A stretch of 64,000 nt of DNA from Salisapilia sapeloensis. Lineage: Eukaryota; Oomycota; Peronosporomycetes; Peronosporales; Salisapiliaceae. The stretch is from positions 1 through 64,000 of the forward strand of contig JAADVB010000036.1 of NCBI GenBank assembly GCA_023334545.1, in the 5' to 3' direction. The first letter of the stretch is position 1. Each line of letters opens with the position of its first letter. This document shows, piece by piece, positions 23,639-35,056 of the stretch. The notes below the pieces were generated by a model. The model was not told where the DNA came from. It saw only the letters and a list, made by a program, of their open reading frames with translations, and did not search any database. A program made the translations under genes and the position numbers.

Positions 23639-24990
23639 ATGCCACGACGTGCTGGATTACTACCTAGGTCACTCCTGCTCGGTGGACTTGGCCTGTCAAT
23701 GCTCGCTGTCGTCCAGAGCGATGCCTCTGTCGAAGTGGGCATTGGTGCTTCTACTGCCGAATGTGATGCTGGCTTCAGTCCTAGCTTATCAGCAGAAGAA
23801 ATTAAGAAAAGCAGCGCTTTCCAACTACCGCTAGATGGAGAATTATTCCAACAAGTGGACGACTCTCGTGCCTCGGCCATCAGTTGTGCCACTTACAAGG
23901 CCAATTTCCCCATCGAAGACAAGTTCGACGTACTAACACTTCCTTCTGGTGACATCTTCGCTTCAGTATACGACGGCCATGGTAACGATTAGCAAGATGA
24001 CACCACAAGAGCATTTTATATTCACATCTATCTCTTGACTAGGTGGATGGCAAGTGTCTGAGTACGCCCGGAAGAATGTACTTAACAACGTACAGAAGGA
24101 AGTCAATGCACTCGTGCTTCCTGATCACAACGAGAAAGAATACAGTAAAGAAGTAGAGCAGTATCAAGTAGCAGGTGCGATCACACGAGGCTTCGAGAGC
24201 TCCGACAGAAACCTCATGAACCAAGTGGCTGAGGCGTTCAAACTCGGCTTTGGTGCCGTCGCTCGATGTGGATCCTGTGCGCTCGTCACCTACCTCCGTG
24301 ACCACACTCTTTACGTCGCCAACGGTATGTCCTACCTATTCTCTACACCCGACAATCTTACTCACAATTATGCCACTAGCGGGTGATATAAGAGCTGTCA
24401 TGGGCAAGCTAGACGCCTCGACCAAGAATGGGATGGCAGCAGTAGCGCTAAGCAACGACCATAATGCCATGTCCAAGACGGAGCAAGAGAAGCTGATCAA
24501 ATTGCATCCGGGAGAGCCGAATGTCTTCACGTGTCGACACCCGCAGTCATGCTACGTCCGAAGCGCGCTCCAACCGACACGTGCTCTAGGAGACTTTGCG
24601 CTCAAGTACTCCGAGTTCAACGGTCCGCCGTACAAGAATGGTGATCGATCTGCTGGTAGGCATCTACCTGCACCGTACACGCCTCCGTACATCACGGCGC
24701 AGCCAGAGATCGTTGCGCACGAGCTGTCAGCAGACGATCAATTCCTGATCATCGGATCTGATGGGCTGTGGGACTATCTGACGAATGAAGAGGCAGTGCA
24801 GGTCGTCATGGAGCAGGCAGGACGTGGCACCAAGGAACTAGCTGGTCGAGCGCTCGTGGATCGAGTGCTGCAGAAGGCTGCGGACAAGTACGACATGACG
24901 CAAAAGGAGCTGTTGAGCTTACCGCCAGGTAGTCACCGTCGCCGTAAGCACGATGATACGACTGTCGTCGTGCTCTTCTTTGATAAGTAG
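23639..24990 (+). CDS. PP2C phosphatase, pyruvate-dehydrogenase-phosphatase-like
   Basis: Metal-dependent Ser/Thr phosphatase (PPM family). Three exons (23639-23981, 24043-24324, 24380-24990), about 411 residues. Motifs in order: ANFPIEDKFD, SGDIFASVYDGHGGWQVSEY (metal-binding DGHG, split by the first intron), GSCALVTYLRDHTLYVANAG, LSNDHNA, then LQPTRALGDFALKYSEF, FLIIGSDGLWDYLTNEEA and RKHDDTTVVVLFF, which supply the remaining acidic metal ligands. The wide insert with HPQSCYVRSALQPTRALGD is the PDP subtype mark. The N-terminus has a basic start and a hydrophobic stretch (SLLLGGLGLSMLAVVQSDA), compatible with mitochondrial targeting or a membrane anchor. It shares a 241-bp divergent promoter region with VPS51. 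The likely target is the E1 subunit of pyruvate dehydrogenase, by homology only. Confidence 0.88.
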
Positions 24991-25134
24991 GAAGAATCCA
25001 GGAAGAAATACAAATCATGAACTACAAAAATCGATTGCAACTGGGTCTCGTGTGTCCGAGACTCCGACATGAAACGTAGTGTCGGACTTGATGGGATCAC
25101 ATAGTAGCGACGTTGTATTCATATAGGAATGGAC

Positions 25135-26201
25135 TTAACCCCAGAAATAGCTGCTCCAGCCTTGCGACGGGAACTTGACGCCAAGCTCCGTGAGCTTCTG
25201 GAATGCCTTGGTGAAGTCGTCAAACCACAAGTCCTCGTCCTTGGCGTACATCTCGACGAACTTGCGGAACTTAGGGTCCGTCATCAAAACCATGTCGGCT
25301 GGGAGCATCATCAGCTGGCCAGACTTGTCAGCGTACTGCTGCGGGCCGTCCCACTTACGGTAAGTCCACTCGTTCTCCAAGAGTTCACGGTAGAACTCAT
25401 TCGAGAAAGTCCACTCGGAGTTCGTCCACGGACCGTCGTATCCACTACGGTCTGGGTAGCAACGGCCAATCGCGTGTGCGCCCAAGAGGGCAACGAGCTC
25501 ACGGTCGTTGAAGCCCATGCTATACATCGCATATGCGGTAAGTATCTAGTACAAAAAATGGTCATTTAGCATGCATACCGGTAGAACACGTCGCGGACGT
25601 GAGAAGTCGTCTTCTCTTCCGAACCCTTGTCAGCGTCGGGAAGACGGTCATCCGGCGTCGCGTTGTCTCCATTGTCCTCGTCCGGACGTCCGAGTCGGAA
25701 CGGGACCTTGGGACCGCCCATCTCTTCAATCATCGTGACGCCAGCAAGGACGTACAAGTCAGCGTACGAGATTTCAGGGTGGCGTTGCTTAACAGGTTCC
25801 AAGCGCTCCACAGCCTTGATCAAACCAGCGTTTCCGCCGTGGTTGATCTCCGGCGCAAATCGGATGGTTGCACCACTGGATCCGCCAGAGTTATCCGCCT
25901 TCTTGTACGAGCCAGACGAGTGCCAGGCAAGACGAACAAAGGTCGGACCAATGTAGTTGTCTTTCTCAAAGAGCTCAACGATCTCCTCGCGGATCTTGTC
26001 GAGGTCCGGCTCTTGTTCCTTCGCCTGCACGACGTTCGTCATGGCAACTCCGCCCGCGAACGCAGCGGCAAGTGCAACGACGGCCGGAGCCTTCTTGCTC
26101 GACGCCTGGTGGGACGACGTCGCCATGCCACGCGCAGCAGGCATCGCTGCGGACGCGACGCGCGCGTGCTGTGCCGCTCTTGTGGCAACTCGACGGAACA
26201 T
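25135..26201 (-). CDS. Cytochrome c peroxidase, mitochondrial (class I haem peroxidase)
   Basis: Reduces hydrogen peroxide with electrons from cytochrome c in the intermembrane space. Two exons (25579-26201, 25519 down to 25135), about 335 residues. The leader [15 protein letters not shown] is basic, followed by a hydrophobic stretch ([17 protein letters not shown]), the bipartite pattern of intermembrane-space import. The distal site reads [12 protein letters not shown] (Arg, Trp, His); the proximal haem ligand is the His of [13 protein letters not shown]; the Trp of SGYDGPW matches CCP Trp191. [13 protein letters not shown] and [14 protein letters not shown] also fit CCP better than ascorbate peroxidase, although the families overlap. 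An oomycete core promoter sits 117 bp upstream. The intron is about 59 nt. Confidence 0.9.
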
Positions 26202-26317
26202 TTTTATGTGTCTTAAAAGATCTGCTTGCGGCCTTGAAGGAAAAATCGAAAGTGAGCTCCCTCTTTCCGGCGATGCAGTCGGGTAAGTCAAGGTAGGCAG
26301 TGTCGTGCGATTGGTAG

Positions 26318-26333
26318 AAATTGCGGAATGATC
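26318..26333 (-). promoter_or_regulatory. Oomycete core promoter (initiator plus flanking element)
   Basis: Read on the minus strand the 16 bases are GATCATTCCGCAATTT, matching 15 of 16 positions of the classical oomycete start-site consensus GCTCATTYYNCAWTTT. It lies 117 bp upstream of the cytochrome c peroxidase ATG, in the same orientation, so transcription probably begins inside it. Confidence 0.72.
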
Positions 26334-27036
26334 ATGAAAAGACATAGCGGTTGAGGATACGATGCTGCAGGACGCAGCCTAGTGCTTGTAGGAGGTATCT
26401 ATTGAAAATGCCGTTGGATATAGAGGGTATTTTTAGAAGAGTAAAAGAATGGATGAGAGGAGATAGTCGGATTAAGATAGAGGTGGAGTGGAAAGGTGAT
26501 AGCTATCCGATCTTTTCACTACTTCAGTCTTGAAGCATATGCAACTATCTCATTCTCCTATATGATCGACTACTTTACTAAATACAAGGTTTAGTTCTCG
26601 TATGCACTCATTATATACGCACAGCGAGCGGGTACGAGCGCACTTTGCACGCAACTTGCAGAAACACGCTCATTCTAGGTTACCGGTCTTTTACGACCTA
26701 CGAAACCTCCACATGAGTCAGTTACAATATCCTCAATTCCGTCTTCTCCACCTGCACCATCATCGAAAGCAAGAAGATAAAGAGAACGGGAAACTCGTCG
26801 CTTCCATTAGAAATCAATACTCGGTCTTCCCTGCTTGCACCATCGGAATCTGGTTCTACATCCCTTCATGATCTCCTCCAGATGGCACTGTGTCCGCACC
26901 ACGACACACCTTGCTTTCTGGCCTAAACGTCTGACTGCCGCAACTTAACTACAAATTGACACCTTCCTGCTCTATAGTAGACATCGATATTCTTCATCTA
27001 CTACTGCCAAGTGTACAGAGGTAGATCGAGGCGACT
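26334..27036. other. Divergent intergenic region (CCP / kinesin-14)
   Basis: About 700 bp between the peroxidase promoter and the kinesin-14 start. I see only short frames without recognisable content. A plus-strand GCTCATTCTA at about 26668 partly matches the oomycete initiator and could serve the kinesin gene 370 bp downstream. No RNA gene or repeat is evident. Confidence 0.45.
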
Positions 27037-29887
27037 ATGAACGGAGCATTATCTACATGGGAGACCAGTGAAGATGGCCACAGTCAGTACTCGGAGGACT
27101 TGAGTCTACCTTCAGACGATCCAGACCAGGTCTCTCTCCCTTCCAACCCGAGTGAGCATTCAAGTGACGCAGACACTCACATTGAGTACGCAAATGATGA
27201 TGAAGAACAATATCAATGGAACGAATATGAAGAGGAAGAGATGGAAGAAGAAGAAAAGAATCTACGTCGTCCAGAAGCTTTTGCGACAGACCTCTTCTTC
27301 GGTCGAGACACGATGCAAGTGCCTATTCGTCGGGCTAGTCGTCGAGAATACATCACCTTGGTGCTGTCCCACAAGGAATTTGAATGCATGGCGGTGCATA
27401 TTCCTCATTATGACGAAATGAGGCCTACGGAACTCGTGCAGCAGATACGGTATCAGATGAAAGAGAGCGATCGGAAAGACCGAGCGAGGTGGGACGACTT
27501 GAACAACCAGCTCGGTCATAAGAAGAAAGATGAGACACATATCATCATGGACGCATACAAGGATCGTATAGAGGATCTAGAACGAGAAGTCTATAAACTT
27601 CAGGTGCGTCTACGAGCAACACAACGACGTCAAAGCGTCCTCGAAGATGAAAATAAAGAACTTCGGACGAAAGTAGAGGAAGCAGAGGTGCAATGGGAAG
27701 ATTATGACGCCTTGTACATTGAAAACGACATGCTACGCAAGTGTCTAGAAGAATCAGAGACGGAGAAACACACATTGATCGAACAGGTAGCACACATCCA
27801 GGATGAAGCGACGAGTATGTCACAAGAGATCCAATCTCTCCAGTCCACTGTCGTGGACGAGCATGAAGAAGTGATGCAGCTGTGTCGATCATCCATGCAG
27901 CAAATCCTATCGACATCACAGAGTCGGGAAAAAGCTTTAAAAGCGAATTACGAAGAGGAAAAGAAGAAGCGTCGGGAAATGACAGAAAAGTATTACGAAG
28001 TGTCCGGTCGAATCCGAGTCTTCTGTCGTCTCCGACCTCCAGTCGATCCAAATGACGTCGGACTCTTGCTACCGAAGCAGAACACGGTCGTGGTGGAAAA
28101 GAGCATGAAAGAGTTTTCGTTTGACCAGGTCTTTAACCCTCACAGCCTTCAAACAGACGTCTACAAGCAGGTAGAGCCTCTCGTCCTCTCCTTTGCAGAC
28201 GGATACAACGCCTGTATCCTTGCATACGGACAGACAGGGTATATTTCTCTATCCATAGATGCCAATCGAATGTCCTAACGTAGTACGATGTAGATCTGGG
28301 AAGACGTACACGATGATGGGAGAGCCGTCGAGTCAAGGTGTCATCCCACGTGCACTGCAGCATGTCTTTGCCATCGTAGAGGACAGAGAGATGACGTACA
28401 TGGATAACTTGGCCGTGAGTATGGTCGAAATTTACAATGAAAAGGTGTTGGATCTACTTACAGGTACCAAAGGAGCTGTCGTGCGGAACGAGACGGAGAT
28501 GACCCATCGGTCTGTCGCTGTCTGGTCCGACGTGAATGACATTCTAGAGGAAGGTAATGCGAATCGGAATATCGCTGCGACGGAAATGAACGTCGAGAGC
28601 AGTCGGTCGCATGCTCTTGTCTTCCTCCATCTCGAGAGTCAGCATCGGGAGACACAAGAAAAGCGAACGAGTACCTTGTGTCTCGTCGATCTCGCTGGCT
28701 CCGAACGTATTTCTCGAAGTCGAGTGCAAGGCGAGCGACTGAAAGAGACGCAGCACATTAACAAGTCGTTAGCAGCTCTTGGAGACGTCATTAATGCCCT
28801 TCAGAACAAATCGAAACACACGCCGTATCGAAACTCCAAGCTGACGTTCATGCTACGAGACATGCTGTCAGGGAAAGCCAAGGTGCTTCTCATGCTCCAG
28901 CTCAGTCCAGAAGCATCTGATGTGGAAGAGACCACATGCTCCCTCCAGTTCGGAGCAAGAGCTAGTCAAGTGCAGATGGGTGCCGTCCAGCAGAGCGCCG
29001 AGTCTGGCGAACTCTTCAAGCTCAAAGCGAATAACTCCGCACTAGCAAATCGCCTAAAGGAGTCACAGGAGCAACTTGATAGAGCAAAGGAAGAGTGTAA
29101 AGAAAAGGAAGAAGCGGCGAGCTTGGCGGAAGAACGCTGCGATCGCCTTCGCCTCCAGCTGCAGCAACAGCAGCAGTCGTCCGAGGTAGCATCCGTTGTA
29201 TCAGCTACTTCCATGCCAGAGCATGGTCTTCGCATCGATACAGACTTGTCTACTGATACGGTCTCTCCTCCTGTCTCTCCTGATCGACTATCGATCGCGT
29301 CTACACCGGCAGAAGCGTCTTTTGCTCCACAAACACCAGCAGGATCGAGGACACCGAATCGACCGAAAGGTCCGAAGCCTGGGGTTGCGAGGAGCAGGCT
29401 TGCTGCTAGATATGCTACACAAGAGGAGACGGACCCGGCACGCCGTCGCTCGCTCTCGAGCCTCGCTACACCTCGCTCGAGCTTTCCATCGGCGCCGAGA
29501 GAGACGCCGAAACGTTCATCTCGGGAAGCTTCGGTGGATAACTCGACACGCAGACCGCGACCAGCACCTACGCGAAGGACGAACCAGACACAGTCACCTT
29601 CAATGTCCCGCGTGAATACTACGACAGCTACTGGTCGTCCACCGGCGAATAAGGAGAAGACAGCGCCCACGCAGCGCACGCCACTTCGACGGAGTAGCTC
29701 GTCGGCGTCGTCTACGTCGGCGACATCGACTGCTTCGTCTACGACTGCAAACTACAAGCGTGTCACAGCCAAAGTAGACACAGGCAGGTCGAGGTTGACA
29801 CGACCAACGGCTGCGTCGTCAGCTTCGACAACAGCCGCGAGAAGTCGAGCGGCATCTACGTCTGCGAGTGGAAGTACGTGGAAGTAA
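27037..29887 (+). CDS. Kinesin-14-like microtubule motor
   Basis: Two exons (27037-28238, 28294-29887), about 931 residues. An acidic head (EEEEMEEEEK region) is followed by a coiled coil from about residue 150 to 320, then the motor. The neck-to-motor junction YYEVSGRIRVFCRLRPP is typical of kinesin-14. Motor signatures are all present: FSFDQVFNPHSLQTDVY, AYGQTGSGKTYTMMG (P-loop, cut by the 55-nt intron at its second glycine), NVESSRSHALVF (switch I), LCLVDLAGSERISRS (switch II) and HINKSLAALGDVINAL. After the motor come a short coiled coil (KESQEQLDRAKEEC) and a basic Ser/Thr/Arg/Pro tail of about 200 residues. Kinesin-14s usually move to microtubule minus ends; here the motor is internal rather than C-terminal because of the long tail. 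The stop is about 56 bp from that of the convergent neighbour. Confidence 0.88.
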
Positions 29888-29943
29888 GTAGAGTATGTAG
29901 CGAAGAAACAAAAAATGCAGTATCGAATATAGATGTGTTTTCT

Positions 29944-31020
29944 TTAAAATGTTCCTTCGACCTTGCGTACGTTGTCAAGGTGCCGCTGGAAAGTATTTTC
30001 ATAGCTCTCTAATGCTTGGTTTATACGGTCATGACAGCCAGGCAGCAATAGATTGACTGCTGGTGACCGAGAGCTAACGACAGGTCCTTGAGGACGTGAT
30101 ACTTGAAGCGTTCCATCAGCGGATGAGAAAGGTAGATGGGGTTTACGTGGGCTCGATGCGGCATGTCGTGGATTCGCTAGGAGAGAAAGACATTGTCAGA
30201 TTACTTAGGATAAACGTTCGTGAAAGATGTGGTAACCTGCTCGAAGGCCGATGCGTTTGTCCTTGATAGGTCGATGCTGCTGGACTCGCTCACGACGCGT
30301 CTGAGATACATCAATGTTTCGTGCCGCTCGAGCGCACTCGGAGTTCATGCCGCGAACAATTTCACCTAGGGGTGAGCCAGGAGAAAAGGAAGTGCGGGGA
30401 CCAACTGGTGGTAACTCAAATGCATCTTCTTGCTCTTGAGGATGGAGCGAGGTGGAAACTGGACCCATGGACTTGATGATTCTCGGCACGGTTTCAGAGT
30501 CCTCCTTTACCCCTACTTGTGCAGCGTGCACCCGCACAAAGGCTTCACCTCGGAACAAGTAGCTAATTGCTGCTTCGATGTCACTCCATTGTTCCGTCAC
30601 GACGCCGATCTTTGCTACAGCGATGACCAGATAGTAGAGACATTCGAAGAAACGCGGGTCTTCAGCCTCCGTGCTGCAGGTAAGAATCAAGCGAGAGTAG
30701 GCAGTAGCTACTGCTCGACTGCATAGCTGTTGATTGTCGGAAGCATCCTTTATCGCAGACGGCAGCTTGATGTCATCATCGACCATGGACGGACGTCGAC
30801 GGTATTTGCGACTGATAGGACTCGGTCCAGCACTCTGAAGTTCATGCAGCTCCTTCAGTTTACATGTAGCAATCGCATAAGCCGCTACGGACCGCACGAA
30901 CGCATAAAGCATATCGGAATCGCGGACTTCTTGAAACCTCGGTGGAATGTAAAAGCTGCCTTCATTCTCCTTTCGATCCATCTCGTTCAAGACATCACCT
31001 ATGTACAACTTGTCATGCAA
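29944..31020 (-). CDS. Unrecognised protein, two or three exons
   Basis: Not recognised. The main exon (about 30226-31020) has helical segments DMLYAFVRSVAAYAIATCKL, LCSRAVATAYSRLILTCS and FFECLYYLVIAVAKIGVVTE. A GTTACC donor and a CCTAG acceptor join it in frame to a last exon (29944 to about 30181) that reads ANPRHAASSPRKPHLPFSS and ends SYENTFQRHLDNVRKVEGTF. Total is about 340 residues. The ATG at 31020 gives MHDKLYIGDVLNEMDRKE; a small upstream exon (MAMNCNGPK, near 31094-31120) could splice in front through a GTCGTG donor, but that donor is weak. The central region is polar and Pro/Ser-rich. No catalytic motif or membrane anchor is convincing. Confidence 0.6.
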
Positions 31021-31220
31021 AGTCTAAAGCAAACACTCAATCCTACATACTCATGCGTCTACGGATATCCACGACCTTAGGTCCATTGCAATTCATTGCC
31101 ATCGTCAACGTCGTATAAAATCAATGACAGCAATACCAAACGTCTAAAGTAGAATAAGATAAGCAGGAAGGTGAAAAACAGTAAACGTTCCATGCGGTTT
31201 CAATTTCCAAACACATTCTC

Positions 31221-34200
31221 CTAAATGCGCCACTCATTGCCCTCTCGGATCTCGTCCTCAATCGTCACAAACGGTTGATGCACCGATTTGATCATCACGT
31301 CGCCGCAAAAAAGACATTCGGACGCAATGATCTCATCCAATTTGTGTTGCACCATCTCACGCTCTTGCGCCACAGCTTGCTGCTTCGCCTCCGATTTACT
31401 CTTCTTATCCGATCCGAGCGTCAGGAACGGGAATGACGCCAAGGCGTTGTTAAAGAACTTGGACTGCGCAGGTAGCTCCGTCGACAATTCCTGTAACTTC
31501 TGGACAAGCTGCTTCACTGTCTGTCGCTGGAAGCTATTCAAATGCTTTTGCATCTCTTGACGCAAAGCCGTTGCATGGAAAGCGTGTGAGCAAGGAAAGA
31601 CGTAAAACTCCTTATTCAATAAGTTCTGTCCGGTCAACTCACATCGTTGACTACCGGAGACGACAGCACATCGCTTCCGTAGATTCTGCAGATCCGATCG
31701 AATCAACTCCGCAGACTCGGTATAATCTTTCATATCCGCCTTGAGTTCTTCAATACGATCGCTGTACTCTTCAAGACTTTCACAAATCTCTTTTTTAAAG
31801 TCATTGATCAGTACAAAGTCTGGGAAATATGGCAAGATATCTTCAATCGTCAATAAACCGCCACTTTCATCGAGAATCCCCATCGCTTCCTTGATCTCAC
31901 TACTCGCATCAATCGTATGCTTCGCAATGAGTGTCCACAATTTCTTCCTCGTCTCATCCTCTTCCGGTTGATTGGCAATCTCCTTTGCCATCTTCACATC
32001 CACTTGTAATGCCGTATCAACTGCATCTTCATACAATCCCATGGCAGAGTAGACATGGATACAAGCTCGATTCTTTTCGTTCTGAGTACATAGACGTAGA
32101 GCAAATGCGACGTCAAAGACTAACTTATCCTTTTGCTTATGCTGCATGAATTGAATCAACAGACGTTCATCTGGATGCTTGGCAAGTAAGAACACGAGGT
32201 AGTTATGTATCGCAGGATCACGATTCCCTTGCTTCACGCAGAACTTAAGGAACTTAATCGCGAGTTCCAGCACCGATCGATGCTTCTGAGGTTGTTGCAA
32301 CGCATCCTTCTGATGCACATGACGCACAATAGCGGGGATCAAACGCGTTGGATTGAGTGTCTGTGCTTGACGCCATGCATCATACAGCTCCTTTGGCTTG
32401 TGGACAATCAACTCGGGCGAGTACTTGTAGTAGAGCTCTTCCACCTTGGACGTCGGAATCCCTCGCAAGAGTTCGATCGCAGCAGCGTACTCTCCTCGAT
32501 CAACATGATACGACACAACTTTCTCATAATCTTCGATCAACGTCGCGTAGAAGACGAGTTCATCCGTCCGGCCGTGGCTCGCAATCAAATTGAACGTCGT
32601 CGCTGGATCTAAATGACTCTTCTGGTCTTGCAAAAACTGTTTGAACTCGAACAAGAGATTCGCATGCGCATCGACATCCTGTGCGCCACCTTTCAACGTA
32701 CTAAACTTATCCAAGAAAAGCTCTACGATCCATGAACATAAGACAGTCTTCTGTGTCTTTTCATCCGACGCTAATTGCGCGAGTTTCTGACGTAAGAACA
32801 ACAAGAGCGAGTCTCGTTTCTCATGATCGAGAAACTTGAGCGCTACTTCTTCAAACGATCTCGCGGTCTTCGCATACAAAGTCGCTGCACGATCGTACTT
32901 GCCCTTCTCAAAGAACTTATCGGCTTGAGCTGTAAGCACTTGCTGTCTCTCAGATCCATTGCGACAGACGCTTAGAGCATGCTCAAAGTCACGGTCTTCA
33001 CCTGTACCTTGCATGGCCTTTTGTAGATACAATTTCCAAACGTTCCGATCTTCATCCGTCACCACGAGCTCGAGAATCCGTCGTTCCGAGTAGATCCAAA
33101 TAGCGTTCGTCGTCGGATCACAAGCGACACCTCGTACCGTCCCAACGCGCGAATCAAAGTCTTCGTCGAAGACCACGGCGTTATTCAGTTTCGACAGCAC
33201 CTGCACACGACGTGGGTAGACCGTCGCAGCGTGATACTGCGCCATACCTAACGCTGTTGGAGGTGAAAACGACCGACTGCTCTCTGCTTTCCCTGGATAC
33301 GACAGCAAGTCACATCCGGTCGTAATCGCATCGACATTCGTCGATTCTCCAAAAGCAAATTCGCCATGATACACGCCTTCACCTGTTAAAATGCCAAAGC
33401 AATTCGCACGCTCGCGTTCGTGCTTAGCATAGAATTGGAGCTGTGCAGCAGGAATGTCTCCTGGTAATTCATGAAAACGTAGTTTATCAGCAGAAGAGTA
33501 TTGTTCAAAGAGATGGGCAAAGCCTCGTCCGCCGATAAACTTAAACATCCGTGTCGGTCGTTTGCCTTTTCCAGAAGTTGTGAGCATGACATAGTAACGA
33601 AAATCTCCCGACTGGGTCTTCCAATGCTCGAATTCTAACCCAGCAATCGCGCCTTGGTTGGAGATCTGATAGACTTTCTTAAAAGAACGCTCTTTCCCAT
33701 CGAACTCAGCTTCGTAGACAGCTCCTTCACTTGATCCGATGAGAATCGGATCCGTACCGGATGGAGAACCTTGTTGTCGATCCCATCCGACACAAGAGAT
33801 CTTGACGTTCTGAGCCTTTACGATCTTCTTCGGACGAGTGCTGCTTGCATGGAGGTAAAAGTTACTCCCGTTATCCATCGAGATGATCAAGTGGGAACCA
33901 CTTGGATCCATGAAGACACCCGCCATCGCGACTCGAGGCTCGATCATGATCTCTTCCACCGATCCGCCGCTATCTGTCGCGTCCGTCGGACAGCGCAAGA
34001 GCATGCCTTCTAACGACCCGAGCGCCATAACGCCATTCCCAACGCTCATGCAACTTAGTGTAAACCCCTTGCGTCGACTTACTTTCAACTCGTGTTCACG
34101 AAGTTCAAACATCGGCCGGCTTTCATCCTCCGTTTCTCCCGAAGGCCCAGTGCCGCGCCGCGTACCTCCGTCATCCGTGATCGACTCGAGCTCAAAGTCG

Positions 34201-34337
34201 TTCGTTCGACTGCTCGTAGGAACTCCCCCACTATAGGGGGTTTCATAGAAATCATCCATCTGGAGCTGGCCATCGGACGAGCCGCGAGTACCGCCCTCCT
34301 CCTCTCGCTGCCAATCCGCGAAGAGATCCGCTGACAT
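31221..34337 (-). CDS. VPS18: VPS18 (Pep3), HOPS/CORVET core subunit
   Basis: Class C vacuolar sorting protein that tethers late endosomes and vacuoles. One exon, about 1038 residues from ATG 34337 (MSADLFADWQ). The N-terminal half is a beta-propeller with the Pep3/Vps18 marks (FKFIGGRGFAHLFEQYS, GILTGEGVYHGEFAFG). Clathrin-heavy-chain-type helical repeats follow (AATLYAKTARSFEEVALKFL, RACIHVYSAMGLYEDAVDTA). The C-terminus is a RING: CELTGQNLLNKEFYVFPCSH, then, after a long insert, SECLFCGDVMIKSVHQPF. In-frame ATGs upstream (34421, 34457) are rejected as the start, because the second overlaps the coding start of the divergent small gene and neither adds family-like sequence. The last residues (DEIREGNEWRI) end 9 residues after the RING-associated segment. 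Confidence 0.92.
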   Translation of the reverse strand: MSADLFADWQREEEGGTRGSSDGQLQMDDFYETPYSGGVPTSSRTNDFELESITDDGGTRRGTGPSGETEDESRPMFELREHELKVSRRKGFTLSCMSVGNGVMALGSLEGMLLRCPTDATDSGGSVEEIMIEPRVAMAGVFMDPSGSHLIISMDNGSNFYLHASSTRPKKIVKAQNVKISCVGWDRQQGSPSGTDPILIGSSEGAVYEAEFDGKERSFKKVYQISNQGAIAGLEFEHWKTQSGDFRYYVMLTTSGKGKRPTRMFKFIGGRGFAHLFEQYSSADKLRFHELPGDIPAAQLQFYAKHERERANCFGILTGEGVYHGEFAFGESTNVDAITTGCDLLSYPGKAESSRSFSPPTALGMAQYHAATVYPRRVQVLSKLNNAVVFDEDFDSRVGTVRGVACDPTTNAIWIYSERRILELVVTDEDRNVWKLYLQKAMQGTGEDRDFEHALSVCRNGSERQQVLTAQADKFFEKGKYDRAATLYAKTARSFEEVALKFLDHEKRDSLLLFLRQKLAQLASDEKTQKTVLCSWIVELFLDKFSTLKGGAQDVDAHANLLFEFKQFLQDQKSHLDPATTFNLIASHGRTDELVFYATLIEDYEKVVSYHVDRGEYAAAIELLRGIPTSKVEELYYKYSPELIVHKPKELYDAWRQAQTLNPTRLIPAIVRHVHQKDALQQPQKHRSVLELAIKFLKFCVKQGNRDPAIHNYLVFLLAKHPDERLLIQFMQHKQKDKLVFDVAFALRLCTQNEKNRACIHVYSAMGLYEDAVDTALQVDVKMAKEIANQPEEDETRKKLWTLIAKHTIDASSEIKEAMGILDESGGLLTIEDILPYFPDFVLINDFKKEICESLEEYSDRIEELKADMKDYTESAELIRSDLQNLRKRCAVVSGSQRCELTGQNLLNKEFYVFPCSHAFHATALRQEMQKHLNSFQRQTVKQLVQKLQELSTELPAQSKFFNNALASFPFLTLGSDKKSKSEAKQQAVAQEREMVQHKLDEIIASECLFCGDVMIKSVHQPFVTIEDEIREGNEWRI

Positions 34338-34431
34338 TTCTCGGCTTTGTATATGCTTTTTGTATGGGGTTTGATAGGGAGAAGGTACCGTCTCAGTATT
34401 CGAACACGAATAAGACACCATTTGGCACAAG

Positions 34432-34747
34432 ATGGAGAAGGAGTATGTCCAGGGCATGCAGACGATGTTAACAAAGCTTAAGGATACCGGATGCGAATTG
34501 CCACCAGAGTTCTATCGTGTACAGGAGCTTATGGAATGCATTGATGACAATGCGAATAAAATTGCTGATGCTCTGCGACGGAATCAGGAAAACCTACCGG
34601 CCATGGCTGGACTCTATCGTGAACAGCAACAGTATCTGACGGAGGTATGATTTAGTTCTAGGTGTGGACTATTGGAACAAGAGCGTAATGTTTGAGAGCT
34701 AGGTTGCGACGTTATACGCTAAACTTGGCAAGCAAAAGTTTGTCTGA
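34432..34747 (+). CDS. Small helical protein, divergent from VPS18
   Basis: Not recognised. Two exons (34432-34644, 34703-34747) give 86 residues: MEKEYVQGMQTMLTKLKDTG...EFYRVQELMECIDDNANKIA...LPAMAGLYREQQQYLTE joined to VATLYAKLGKQKFV. Almost entirely alpha-helical with heptad-like spacing, no Cys pair or signal peptide. The GTATGA donor and a GCTAG acceptor flank a 58-nt intron, and frame is kept. Its start codon is 94 bp from that of VPS18, so both must share one short bidirectional promoter. Small size, helix content and conserved splice pattern make it a real gene; it may be a subunit of a larger complex. Confidence 0.65.
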
Positions 34748-35056
34748 ACTTGCGTGTATTACGAGAGGAACAACAGATTAGTGCAGCATAAAGTCATAAT
34801 ATACAAGACAGACATGCACGAACTCAAAATTTGTTTTCTATCTTATAAAGGCTATAGAAACAAAGATTAAACCGGATAGCACTGCACGACCTAGGGATCA
34901 CATCAAACATATCTACTACTCCGTGATAAAATCTATTCTAGACTATTTACCATACATTTAAAAGTACTCATCTCTGCCCCGATGACATCTATTGTCTTGT
35001 AAAGATGCTCATACACGTCTATTCCTTCCAACATCAGAGCGCATACATCGGCAAAG
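34748..35056. other. Intergenic, nothing recognised
   Basis: AT-rich 309-bp stretch between two small plus-strand genes. It should hold the 3' UTR of the first and the promoter of the second; I see no open frame worth calling. Confidence 0.4.

Noticed and set aside
23639-23710. Secreted PP2C effector, because of the hydrophobic N-terminus
   Set aside because: The start is basic with Arg residues and the catalytic domain is of the mitochondrial PDP type; a targeting leader or anchor is more likely than secretion.
27153-28051. Antisense frames across the kinesin-14 coiled coil (up to 168 codons)
   Set aside because: Mirror images of a biased coding sequence; no start context or domain.
34338-34457. 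N-terminal extension of VPS18 from the ATG at 34457
   Set aside because: It would overlap the coding start of the divergent small gene and adds no family-like sequence; ATG 34337 is preferred.
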